Assembly (NCBI RefSeq): GCF_003111665.1
Contig: NZ_CP022188.1
Coordinates: forward strand, 4,154,001 to 4,218,000
DNA: 64,000 bases
Direction: 5' to 3'
Source of the DNA: Parazoarcus communis
Lineage (GTDB): Bacteria > Pseudomonadota > Gammaproteobacteria > Burkholderiales > Rhodocyclaceae
Within the stretch, counting starts at the first letter, position 1. Each line of letters begins with the position of its first letter. The translations under genes and the position numbers were made by a program. The notes under the pieces were generated by a model. The model saw nothing but the letters and a program-made list of their open reading frames with translations, did no database searches and was not told where the DNA came from. Of this stretch, positions 48,495-57,114 are shown piece by piece.

Positions 48495-49703
48495 ATGAAC
48501 GCACCGACCGAAATCCGCAACTTCAAAGTTTTCGAACTCAAGAACGTACTCAATCCGATTGAAGAAGCCGTTGGCCTTGGCAACGAGTTTTATACCGACG
48601 ACAGCTATTTCAAGTTCGAGCGCGACCGCGTGCTTGCACAGGGCTGGGCATGCATCGGTTTTGCGAGTGACGTCGGGACGAACAACTACGTCAAGCCGAT
48701 CGAGTTCATGGGCTTGCCCCTTCTGATGATGCGAAATCGCGACGGTGCGCTGCAGGTATTCCACAACGTGTGCAGCCATCGTGGAATGAAGCTGGTGCAT
48801 GAGGCCGGTGAAATTCAGGGCCTGATCCGTTGCGCCTACCACTCCTGGACGTATGACCTCAACGGCGCACTGAAAGGTACGCCTCACGTTGGCGGGATCA
48901 ACCAGCACAAGGATCCGCGCTTCGCCTGTGAAAAGCACGGTCTGAAGGCACTGCGCAGCCACGTCTGGATGGACATGGTGTTCGTCAATCTGTCCGGCAC
49001 GGCACCGGCATTTGAAGACGCCATCCGCCCGCTCACAGAGCGTTGGGAGCAGTTCCTGGGCAAGGACGGCATGTCGCTGCTGCGCGCCCCGATCAGCGAT
49101 GGTGCGATGAGCATCGAGGTGAATTGCAACTGGAAGCTCGCGGTCGAGAACTATTGCGAGGCCTATCACCTGCCCTGGGTGCACCCGAGCCTCAACACCT
49201 ACTCGCGCCTCGAAGATCACTACAACATCATGTTCGATGGCAACTTCGCAGGCCAGGGCAGCTACGCCTACAACCTCGCGGACATCGAAGGGACGTCGCT
49301 GCCGACCTTCCCGTCGTGGCCTGCGGACCGCATGCGCAATGCAGAATACGTTGCGTTCTTCCCCAATGTGCTGCTCGGCATCCAGGCTGACCATGCCTTT
49401 GCCATGGTGCTTGAGCCGCTGGCCCCGAACAAGACCGTAGAGCACCTGCGCCTGTTCTACGTCGGCGACGAAGCTGCACGAAAGGACATCTATGCGGCCA
49501 GCCGTCACGCCATCCTCAGCGCCTGGCGAGTGGTGTTCTCGGAAGACATCGGTGCGGTCGAAGGCATGCAGGCCGGACGTCAGTCGCCGGGTTATCAGGG
49601 TGGTGTGTTCTCGCCCGAGATGGACGTACCGACGCACTACTTCCATCAGTGGGCCGCGCGCCGGATTCTTTCCGCCAACGGTCAAGGGCAAGAGGCCGCG
49701 TGA
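48495..49703 (+). CDS. Rieske non-heme iron oxygenase, quaternary-amine type
   Basis: A 402-residue alpha subunit of a Rieske oxygenase. The [2Fe-2S] ligands are C93, H95, C113 and H116; the mononuclear iron ligands are H225, H230 and probably D351. The residue that links the two centres is glutamate E222 in NYCEAYH, as in carnitine oxygenase CntA (E205) and not the usual aspartate. That hallmark points to a trimethylammonium or similar onium substrate. It starts with AGGAGA upstream and overlaps the aldehyde dehydrogenase gene by one base. No ferredoxin reductase gene of the usual kind is nearby; a rubredoxin reductase fusion follows. The substrate is unknown. Confidence 0.85.
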   Translation: MNAPTEIRNFKVFELKNVLNPIEEAVGLGNEFYTDDSYFKFERDRVLAQGWACIGFASDVGTNNYVKPIEFMGLPLLMMRNRDGALQVFHNVCSHRGMKLVHEAGEIQGLIRCAYHSWTYDLNGALKGTPHVGGINQHKDPRFACEKHGLKALRSHVWMDMVFVNLSGTAPAFEDAIRPLTERWEQFLGKDGMSLLRAPISDGAMSIEVNCNWKLAVENYCEAYHLPWVHPSLNTYSRLEDHYNIMFDGNFAGQGSYAYNLADIEGTSLPTFPSWPADRMRNAEYVAFFPNVLLGIQADHAFAMVLEPLAPNKTVEHLRLFYVGDEAARKDIYAASRHAILSAWRVVFSEDIGAVEGMQAGRQSPGYQGGVFSPEMDVPTHYFHQWAARRILSANGQGQEAA

Positions 49704-51151
49704 TGAAACACGCGATCGCCAGCCATTGGCAGAACTACATCGACGGTCAATGGGTAGATAGTGAGCGTCAGCTTACTGTCTCCAACCCAGCGACCACCCA
49801 GCCACTTGCCAGCATCGCACTGGCGGGTATCGAGGAGGCCGAAGCCGCGCTCGACGCGGCCACGCATTGCGCGCAGAACGGCTGGCTGACTTCGACACGC
49901 CCCGCGCAGCGGGTGCAGTGGTTGCTGCGCATCGCAGCCGAAATCCGCGCAGTCACTGATGAAGGCGCGTGGGTACTGTGCCAGGAGAACGGCAAGACCC
50001 TGCGCGATGCGCGCGACGAGTTCGTCGAGGCCGCACGCTACTTCGAGTACTACGCCGGCATGGCCGACAAGATCGAAGGGATCTCCGTGCCCTTGGGTAA
50101 CGGCTACGTCGACTTCACGACCTACGAACCGATGGGGGTCTCGGTACAGATCGTGCCGTGGAACTTCCCGGTTTCCATCTGCGCCCGCTCGCTGGCCCCT
50201 GCCCTGGCGGCAGGGAATGCGGTGGTGGTGAAGTCGCCAGAGTTGTCGCCGCTCGGGATGTGCGTGTTGTTTCGCGCCATCGAGCGTGCCGGCCTGCCGC
50301 GAGGCGCAGTCAACCTGCTGTGTGGGCTGGGCAGTGAGGTCGGCGCACATCTGGTGAGCAGCCCCAAGGCAAACCAGATCGTGTTTACCGGCTCAGTCCC
50401 CACCGGGCAGTCGATTCTCGCCGCGGCAGCGCGCTGGGCAACGCCGAGCGTCATGGAGCTTGGCGGCAAGTCCGCTGCGTTGGTCTTTCCTGATGCCGAC
50501 CGCGAACAGCTGCTTGCCAGCGTGAAGAGCGGCATTTTCTTCAACGCCGGTCAGGTGTGCTCAGCGATGTCGCGCCTGCTGGTCCATCGCGACATCCATG
50601 ACGAGATCGTGGCGGCAGTCGCTGCGATGGCTCAAGGGCTGGTTAGTGGCCCCGGAGAAGAAGATCCCGATCACACCCCCTTGATCAGCGCCGAGCAACT
50701 GGCGAGGGTCCAGGCCATCTGCAACGACGCCATTGCCGAGGGCGCCGAAGCTGTTGTGGGCGGCGATCGTCAGGGCGATCGTGCTGGTCACTTCATGCAG
50801 CCGACGGTGTTTGCAGGCGTCACACCACAGATGAAGGTCGCACAGCAGGAGGTGTTTGGACCGGTGCTGGCGGTGATCCCGTTCGACTCCGAGGAGGAGG
50901 CCATCGAGATCGCAAATGGCACGCCGTTCGGACTGGTCTCGGGCGTGTTTACCCAGGACATCAACCGGGCCCTGCGACTGACGCGCCGCCTGCGAAGTGG
51001 TCAGGTGTTCGTCAACGAATGGTATGCGGGCGGAATCGAAACACCATTTGGCGGTGTGGGTCTGTCGGGATTTGGTCGCGAGAAAGGCCAGGAAGCCCTG
51101 TACAGCTACGTTCGCACGAAGAACGTGGCAATCCGCATCCAGCAGGACTGA
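49703..51151 (+). CDS. NAD(P)+-dependent aldehyde dehydrogenase
   Basis: A 482-residue aldehyde dehydrogenase with the catalytic cysteine C286 (GQVCSAM), general base E252 (MELGGKS), and N154 and K177 for oxyanion and cofactor binding. Betaine-aldehyde and semialdehyde dehydrogenases are its nearest kinds. Placed right after the Rieske oxygenase (1-bp overlap), it would oxidise the aldehyde produced by oxidative N-dealkylation. The aldehyde cannot be named. Confidence 0.9.
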   Translation: MKHAIASHWQNYIDGQWVDSERQLTVSNPATTQPLASIALAGIEEAEAALDAATHCAQNGWLTSTRPAQRVQWLLRIAAEIRAVTDEGAWVLCQENGKTLRDARDEFVEAARYFEYYAGMADKIEGISVPLGNGYVDFTTYEPMGVSVQIVPWNFPVSICARSLAPALAAGNAVVVKSPELSPLGMCVLFRAIERAGLPRGAVNLLCGLGSEVGAHLVSSPKANQIVFTGSVPTGQSILAAAARWATPSVMELGGKSAALVFPDADREQLLASVKSGIFFNAGQVCSAMSRLLVHRDIHDEIVAAVAAMAQGLVSGPGEEDPDHTPLISAEQLARVQAICNDAIAEGAEAVVGGDRQGDRAGHFMQPTVFAGVTPQMKVAQQEVFGPVLAVIPFDSEEEAIEIANGTPFGLVSGVFTQDINRALRLTRRLRSGQVFVNEWYAGGIETPFGGVGLSGFGREKGQEALYSYVRTKNVAIRIQQD

Positions 51152-51161
51152 GGAGACGGCG

Positions 51162-52550
51162 ATGAAGAAATGGCTCTGCATCATCTGCGGATGGATCTAC
51201 GACGAGGCCAAGGGCTGGCCGAAGGACGGAATCCTTGCGGGTACGCGCTGGGAGGATGTCCCCGAGGACTGGAAGTGCCCGGACTGCGGTGTTGGCAAGG
51301 CTGATTTCGAAATGATCGAGATCACCGCCCGTGTCGAACACGTTCCTGTTGAAGTTCCTGCTTTCGCGACGGTGACGCCGATTACAGTGCCGTCCCGCGG
51401 GCCGATCGTCATCATCGGCAGCGGACATGCAGGCTACAGCCTCGCAGCAGCAGTCCGCGAGCAGAACGACAAGGTCGAAATTGTGGTCTTGACCCGGGAG
51501 TCGGGCCATCTCTATTCCAAGCCGGTGCTCTCCATCGCCACTTCGCAAGGCCACAGCGCGGAAGACCTGATGGACGAGGCACCTTTCCAGATCGAAAAGC
51601 GCCTTAACATCCGCATTTACCCGCACTGCGAAGTACGTCGCATCGATGCTGACGCACATGTCGTCGACACCAGTTTCGGCCCAATGCCTTATGGTCAGCT
51701 GGTGCTGGCGCTTGGTGCCAGCCCGATCCGCCTGGATGTGGGCGGACGCCGCGACGCCATGCTCAGCATCAACAATCTGGACGACTATGCCGCCTTTCAG
51801 CGCCAACTCCGCCATGGCGCCAAGGTCGCGATCATCGGCGACGGATTGATCGGCTGCGAGTTCGCCAACGACCTTGCAAGCAGCGGCGCCGAAGTCAGCG
51901 TCATCGGCATCGGAAAATGGCCCCTCGAGCGAGCAATGCCCGAAGAAGCCGGCCGGTGTTTGCAACAGGCACTGAGCGCACGTGGCGTGCGCTGGCACCT
52001 GCAGAACTCGGTGGTGTCCGTTGATGGAGACGAAGGCGCCTGGCGGATCACGCTCGCCAGCGGCGAACAGGTGGAAGCCACTGCCATCATCTCCGCTGTA
52101 GGCCTTGCACCCAATGTAGACCTTGCAGCAGATTGCGGCATCGATACAGCGCGCGGCATCCGCACCGACGCAAGGCTGCGAACCTCGCAGCCGGACATCT
52201 ATGCGCTGGGCGACTGCATTGAAATCGATGGCCGCCCGGCCCCCTACCTCGCACCGATCAACCTCGGAGTAAAGGCACTGTCCCAAACCTTGCTGGGTCG
52301 GCCAACCGAAGTTCAGTACCCGCCGATGCCGGTGATGGTAAAGACGCCAGCCACGCCAATCAGCTTGTTGCTGCCACCCAGTGTTGTCGGCAAGTGGCAC
52401 AGCACAGCGACCGAAAACGGCTTCTGCTGCGCTTATCACGACGACTCCGGACGCATGTGTGGCTTCGCGTTGATCGGTGAAGCCGCGCAGGAAAAACGTC
52501 GTGCCTGGACGCAGGAATGCAGCCTGCGCATTACACAAGAAGCCGCCTGA
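51162..52550 (+). CDS. Rubredoxin-rubredoxin reductase fusion
   Basis: A 462-residue fusion. Residues 1-52 are a rubredoxin with its iron cysteines (C6, C9, C39, C42). A short linker leads to an FAD/NAD reductase ([14 protein letters not shown] dinucleotide motif at about 80-93; second [10 protein letters not shown] for NAD; GDCIEID near the end). It moves electrons from NAD(P)H to rubredoxin-type acceptors. In this operon it probably reduces the Rieske oxygenase, taking the place of the flavin-ferredoxin reductase such oxygenases normally use. The start at 51162 has AGGAGA upstream. Confidence 0.9.
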   Translation: MKKWLCIICGWIYDEAKGWPKDGILAGTRWEDVPEDWKCPDCGVGKADFEMIEITARVEHVPVEVPAFATVTPITVPSRGPIVIIGSGHAGYSLAAAVREQNDKVEIVVLTRESGHLYSKPVLSIATSQGHSAEDLMDEAPFQIEKRLNIRIYPHCEVRRIDADAHVVDTSFGPMPYGQLVLALGASPIRLDVGGRRDAMLSINNLDDYAAFQRQLRHGAKVAIIGDGLIGCEFANDLASSGAEVSVIGIGKWPLERAMPEEAGRCLQQALSARGVRWHLQNSVVSVDGDEGAWRITLASGEQVEATAIISAVGLAPNVDLAADCGIDTARGIRTDARLRTSQPDIYALGDCIEIDGRPAPYLAPINLGVKALSQTLLGRPTEVQYPPMPVMVKTPATPISLLLPPSVVGKWHSTATENGFCCAYHDDSGRMCGFALIGEAAQEKRRAWTQECSLRITQEAA

Positions 52551-52561
52551 GCGAGCAGATC

Positions 52562-53878
52562 ATGAACCTTCCCAACGACGACAAAACTTGCGGCTGGTAT
52601 GCAGCACTGCCCGCCCCCAAGCCCGTGCGTACCCTGTCAGGGCAGCAAACGGCGGATTACGTGATTATCGGTGCGGGCTTCGCCGGGCTGGCGGCGGCTC
52701 GCCGCCTGGCCACGCTCGAGCCAGAAGCCCGTGTCATTCTGGTCGATGCACAACGCGTCGCCGAAGGTGCCTCGGGTCGCAATTCCGGATTTGTGATCGA
52801 CCTGCCGCACAAGTTCGCGCTTGAGCATCCGAACCCCGCACACAAGCAGCGCCTTCTCGGGCTGAACCGTGCAGCAATCGCACAGCTCGAATCGCTGATC
52901 GCTGAACACGATATCGAATGCCAGTGGTCACACGCGGGAAAATATCAGGGTGCTGTTGGCGAGCGCGGGCTTGCCTATCTGGCGCACTTCGAGAAACTGC
53001 TTTCCGGCCTCGGCGAACCCTTTCGCATGGTCGAGCGCGATGAGCTGCAAAGGGTGCTCGGCACCACGCATTACAGCCGCGCGATCTTTACCCCGGGTTG
53101 TTACCTGATGCAGCCTGCTGCGCTCGTGCGGGGGCTGGGTGATTCCTTGCCGGAAAACGTAGAGCTGCTGGAAAACTCCCCCATCACGCGGCTTGAACGC
53201 GATGGCAAGGGCGGCTTCGTGCTGCATGGCAATGCCGGGACGATTCGCACGCCACGCCTGCTGCTCGGCACCAGCATCTTCACCCAGGAGTTCGGCTACC
53301 TGAAAAACCGTCTGTTGCCGGTCATGACCTTTGCCAGCTGGACCCGCCCGCTCAACGATGACGAATGCAAACGCTACACCGGCACCTTCAACTGGGGCCT
53401 GACCCCAGCGGACCACGCGGGCACGACAGTCAGAATGACCCAGGACAAGCGCTTGATCATTCGCAACACCTACAAGCACGTACCCAAGTACGGACGCAGC
53501 ATTGATGACAAGGCCCGCTCGGACATTCGCAGCGATCATCGCAAGGCGCTCGTAAGGCGCTTTCCCGACCTCGCCGAAGTGCCCTTCACCCATACGTGGG
53601 GCGGGGTTTATGCGATTTCACGCAACTTCACCAACTTCTTTGGCCAGCTTGAACAGGGCGTCTTCGCGTCAGCTTGCGACAACGGCGTGGGCGCGGCGTG
53701 GGGAACGATCTCCGGTACCCTGCTGGCAGATCTGGCGGTCGGCGCGGACTCATCCCTGCTGCACGACATCCAGGCCGTGACGGGGATGCCCTCGCTGAAT
53801 CCACCGGAGCCATTCCTTGGGTTTGGGGTGCGTTCTCGCATCAAACTGGCGGCATGGAACAGCAGGAGTGAGCTATGA
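52562..53878 (+). CDS. DAO-family FAD-dependent amine oxidase
   Basis: A 438-residue flavoenzyme of the D-amino-acid oxidase/glycine oxidase/PuuB group. It has the FAD motif DYVIIGAGFAGLAAARRLA, the RNSGF segment near the flavin and the C-terminal HTWGGVYAISRNF element. Enzymes of this group oxidise secondary amines such as sarcosine, dimethylglycine or glutamylputrescine. Here it likely oxidises a demethylated amine produced earlier in the route. It begins 12 bp past the rubredoxin gene and overlaps the cupin gene by four bases. Confidence 0.85.
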   Translation: MNLPNDDKTCGWYAALPAPKPVRTLSGQQTADYVIIGAGFAGLAAARRLATLEPEARVILVDAQRVAEGASGRNSGFVIDLPHKFALEHPNPAHKQRLLGLNRAAIAQLESLIAEHDIECQWSHAGKYQGAVGERGLAYLAHFEKLLSGLGEPFRMVERDELQRVLGTTHYSRAIFTPGCYLMQPAALVRGLGDSLPENVELLENSPITRLERDGKGGFVLHGNAGTIRTPRLLLGTSIFTQEFGYLKNRLLPVMTFASWTRPLNDDECKRYTGTFNWGLTPADHAGTTVRMTQDKRLIIRNTYKHVPKYGRSIDDKARSDIRSDHRKALVRRFPDLAEVPFTHTWGGVYAISRNFTNFFGQLEQGVFASACDNGVGAAWGTISGTLLADLAVGADSSLLHDIQAVTGMPSLNPPEPFLGFGVRSRIKLAAWNSRSEL

Positions 53879-54282
53879 CAGAACTTACGCAACCTCTTGT
53901 CGGCGTGCGTCTCGTCGACCACTCCGACCTTGGCTTTGTGGTTCGTGGTGGCCCGCCAGGGGCTGCCTACGTGGCGCGGGCGTTCAGCAATGAAGTGTCA
54001 CCCAACCTGGGCGTCGGATTTGCGCGCTGGGAAGGTGCGGAAGTAAGCTGGACGACCCTTTACGAAGAGGTCATCTTCACCATCGAAGGGTGCCTCGAAG
54101 TCGAGTCAGACGGTGTAAAGCACGCTGTAAAGCCAGGCCAGGTGCTGCTGATACCAAAGTGCACTGCCCTGAAGTACGGCGGTTTTGCACTTTTTGGATA
54201 CGTGGTCTATCCGGGAAACTGGAAAGAGCTCTGCGACGAGGAATGCCCGGACGATCCCGCTACCTGCGAACACAAACGCTGA
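53875..54282 (+). CDS. Small cupin-fold protein
   Basis: A 135-residue single-domain cupin (EutQ-like): the two cupin motifs appear as YEEVIFTIEGCLEVESDG and the PGQVLLIPK block, but the metal histidines of the first motif are missing, so it may be non-enzymatic. The C-terminus is cysteine-rich (CDEECPDDPATCEHKR). It overlaps the DAO gene by ATGA and closes the transcript. Possible roles are ligand sensing or an accessory activity. Confidence 0.7.
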   Translation: MTELTQPLVGVRLVDHSDLGFVVRGGPPGAAYVARAFSNEVSPNLGVGFARWEGAEVSWTTLYEEVIFTIEGCLEVESDGVKHAVKPGQVLLIPKCTALKYGGFALFGYVVYPGNWKELCDEECPDDPATCEHKR

Positions 54283-54387
54283 CTTGAACGCACGCTATTC
54301 AACAGCGTTTGAAGGCACAATTTCGCGCCGGGCTTGTGTGCCCGGGAAAGGCCCTAACAGAGAGGCGCTGCCGGAACGTCAAGCACA

Positions 54388-55284
54388 ATGAAAATTCAGC
54401 CCCTTCCGCCGTTCAAGGCACTCATTGCGTTCGAGGCAACAGCCCGCCTCGGCAGTTTCACGCGTGCAGCCTCGGAGCTCAACGTCACCCAGGGCGCGAT
54501 CAGCAGACAGATCGCCGTACTTGAGGACATGCTGGGCGCCCACCTGCTCGACCGCACGACACGTTCGGTATGCCTTACCCCGACAGGAGAGCAGTACTTT
54601 CATTCGGCACGTGAAGCCTTGCTTGCGCTCGCGGACGCCACTCACCAGATCAAGCGCTGGCACGGCGACCAGCAAGTCACCGTTGCAACCAGCACCGCGC
54701 TGGCTTCGATGTGGCTGCTGCCAAAGATTCCCGAGTTCAACGAACTGCATGAGGGCATCGACCTCCGCATCGTTGCATATGATCACGTCAAGGATCATCA
54801 AAAGCTCGAGTGCGACCTCGCGGTTTATTACTGCAAGAGCCTGCCTGGCGGCATGAAAAGCACGCCTATCTGCAACGAAGCCATCTTTCCGATCTGCAGT
54901 CCGGCGTATCTTGCCCGACACCCGAATCTGTCTTCGCCGCAGGACCTGGCGAATTGCACCTGGTTGTGGCTGGATGAATCCGAGCGCGACTGGATCAGCT
55001 GGACACAATGGTTTCGCCAGCTCAATCTTCCGCCGGTCACACCGCGCAACAAGATCAACCTCAACAACTATTCTCTGGTCATACAGGCTGCACTCAGTGG
55101 CCAGGGCATTGCACTGGGCTGGCACAACCTTGTCGAGCAGTATCTCAACGCCGGCACCCTCGTCAAGCCGATAGCAGACGTGCTCGAAACAGACGCCCAA
55201 TTCCTCGTCCTCGAGAAGCCCGGTCCGCATGAGCGCCGAAGGAGCGTCGCGTGCTTCAGGGAATGGCTGCTCTCTCTGAAATAG
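54388..55284 (+). CDS. LysR-family transcriptional regulator (GcvA type)
   Basis: A 298-residue LysR regulator: N-terminal winged helix (PPFKALIAFEATARLGSFTRAASELNVTQGAISRQI) and a C-terminal effector-binding domain. The GcvA subgroup typically responds to glycine or amino-derived compounds. It stands between the Rieske and BCCT transcripts, and a 31-bp element recurs upstream of both; it is the natural candidate to bind them. A terminator follows it at 55.3 kb. Confidence 0.9.
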   Translation: MKIQPLPPFKALIAFEATARLGSFTRAASELNVTQGAISRQIAVLEDMLGAHLLDRTTRSVCLTPTGEQYFHSAREALLALADATHQIKRWHGDQQVTVATSTALASMWLLPKIPEFNELHEGIDLRIVAYDHVKDHQKLECDLAVYYCKSLPGGMKSTPICNEAIFPICSPAYLARHPNLSSPQDLANCTWLWLDESERDWISWTQWFRQLNLPPVTPRNKINLNNYSLVIQAALSGQGIALGWHNLVEQYLNAGTLVKPIADVLETDAQFLVLEKPGPHERRRSVACFREWLLSLK

Positions 55285-55319
55285 CGTCTGATCTGAAAGC
55301 GGATGACTGGTCTTGACTG

Positions 55320-55354
55320 CCCTGCCCCGCGAATCGCGGCTGCAGGGATTTTTT
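55320..55354 (+). terminator. Terminator after the LysR gene
   Basis: A nested hairpin (outer CCCTGC/GCAGGG, inner CCGCGA/TCGCGG) followed by ATTTTTTA lies 35 bp past the LysR stop codon. This is a strong intrinsic terminator and separates the LysR gene from the BCCT transcript. The remaining 206 bp up to 55560 holds only the repeated element. Confidence 0.85.
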
Positions 55355-55398
55355 ATGTCGAAAGGCAAAGGCGCGGGGCTCAATGACATTACTGAAAG

Positions 55399-55429
55399 TC
55401 ATTAATAAGCCGCACAAAAATCGTTTGTT
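55399..55429 (+). promoter_or_regulatory. 31-bp element upstream of the BCCT transcript
   Basis: The second copy of the element at 48370-48400, 131 bp before the transporter gene. Eleven bases at its right end (AATCGTTTGTT) and the ATTAAT core are identical. It has T-N11-A-like spacing that fits LysR-type sites. Confidence 0.5.
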
Positions 55430-55560
55430 ACAGCGCGTTGATTTCTTAACAATCGTCTCACCCGATTGATTCGGATCAAGAGAGATTCTGACGTCGGTCA
55501 CTGCGGTTCAGCCAGCCTCGTCGCGCTGAAGCCACACAAAAATAGAATGAGGAGACATCA

Positions 55561-57114
55561 ATGAGAGAGATGAGCACCACACTCCCGTTGCCTGGCGAAA
55601 GCAATGCCCGGCTAATGGGACTGGACTTCCACAAAGTCATATTCCCGGTTTCGGTTGCGTTCATCGTTGCAACCGTAGCCCTTGCACTGAACGACCCGGC
55701 TGCTTTCGGCGCCAACCTTGAGGCAATAAAGGGCTGGATTCTCAAGCATTGCGACTGGTTCATCATGATCATGGGCAACCTGTTTGTGCTGCTGTGTGTC
55801 GCCCTCGCCATCTCGCCGCTCGGAAAGATCCGCCTGGGAGGGAAGGATGCGCGACCCGAATACGGCATGCTATCGTGGTTCTCGATGCTGTTCGCCGCCG
55901 GCATGGGCGTCGGACTGCTGTACTGGGGCGTGGCCGAACCGGTGGCCGCCTACACCGCGTGGTGGAAAACGCCGCTCAATATCGCTGCCAATACGCCTGA
56001 AGCCGTGCATGGGGCAATGGGCTCAACGATGTTCCACTGGGGCCTGCACCCGTGGGCCATTTACCTCAGCACCGCACTGATCGTCGGCTACTTCTCGTAC
56101 AACAAGGGCCTGCCGTTTTCGCTCAGCTCGGCCCTCAAGCCCCTGATTGGCGATGCTTACAAGGGGCCGATTGGTCATGCGGTAGACGTCTTCACCGTTG
56201 TACTGACCACCTTTGGCCTGTCGACGTCGCTGGGTCTTGGCGCAATGCAGGCGACGGCCGGTATTCATCACGTGCTCGGAACCCCCAACGATTTCACCAT
56301 GCAAGCCCTGTTCATTCTCGCCGTCTGCGGTATCGCCGCGGTATCGGTATGGCGCGGGATGGATTCAGGCGTAAAGCTGCTGTCGAACATCAACATGGGC
56401 CTTGCGCTGCTGCTGCTGATCTTCGCCGTTTTCGGTGTCGGTGTCGGCGTCTTTCTGTCCGGCATGTTCAGCGCTTCGGCTGACTATGTAACGATGTTCG
56501 TGCCGCTGGCAAACTGGGTCGATCGGCCTGACGCCGACTGGTTCCAGGGCTGGACGGTGTTCTATTGGGCCTGGTGGTGTACCTGGGGACCGCTGGTTGG
56601 CGTCTTTGTTGCCAAGGTCTCCAAAGGCCGTACCATCCGCCAGATGGTGACCGTGGTGATGCTGGTACCGACCATCGTCGCACTGTTCTGGTTCACCGCA
56701 TTCGGTGGTGGTGCCATTGCTCAGGTCGCAGCCGGAACGGGCGCGCTGGCAGAGGGGCTCAAGGATGTGAATATGGCCATATTCCAGTTCCTTGAAGTCC
56801 TGCCGATGTCGGCGATCACGTCGCTGCTGGTGGTCTTCCTGCTGGTGATCTTCATGGTGACCTCGGTGGACTCGGGTGCCCTGGTGGTCGATAACCTTGC
56901 GGCTGGCGGTATCCCCGAAACGCCGGTGCCGCAACGGGTACTGTGGGTTGGCCTGATCGCACTCGTCACCATGGTGCTGTTCGTCATTGGTGGGGATAGC
57001 GCGCTCAAGGGCGTGCAGGCCGGCGCAGTCGCGATGGGCCTGCCCTTCATGGCCCTGATGCTGGTGCTGATGATTGGTTTTGTGAAGGCCCTGCTCCAGG
57101 ACTCGCAAGCATGA
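55561..57114 (+). CDS. BCCT-family onium-compound transporter
   Basis: A 517-residue 12-helix transporter of the betaine/carnitine/choline family. The glycine-rich sodium/substrate segment FAAGMGVGLLYWGVAEPVAAY and the aromatic box region YWAWWCTWGPLVGVFVAKVSKG are typical. The family moves glycine betaine, carnitine, choline and, as DddT, DMSP. It lacks the long regulatory C-terminus of osmosensing BetP, which suggests a catabolic uptake role. The next gene overlaps it by four bases. Confidence 0.93.
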   Translation: MREMSTTLPLPGESNARLMGLDFHKVIFPVSVAFIVATVALALNDPAAFGANLEAIKGWILKHCDWFIMIMGNLFVLLCVALAISPLGKIRLGGKDARPEYGMLSWFSMLFAAGMGVGLLYWGVAEPVAAYTAWWKTPLNIAANTPEAVHGAMGSTMFHWGLHPWAIYLSTALIVGYFSYNKGLPFSLSSALKPLIGDAYKGPIGHAVDVFTVVLTTFGLSTSLGLGAMQATAGIHHVLGTPNDFTMQALFILAVCGIAAVSVWRGMDSGVKLLSNINMGLALLLLIFAVFGVGVGVFLSGMFSASADYVTMFVPLANWVDRPDADWFQGWTVFYWAWWCTWGPLVGVFVAKVSKGRTIRQMVTVVMLVPTIVALFWFTAFGGGAIAQVAAGTGALAEGLKDVNMAIFQFLEVLPMSAITSLLVVFLLVIFMVTSVDSGALVVDNLAAGGIPETPVPQRVLWVGLIALVTMVLFVIGGDSALKGVQAGAVAMGLPFMALMLVLMIGFVKALLQDSQA

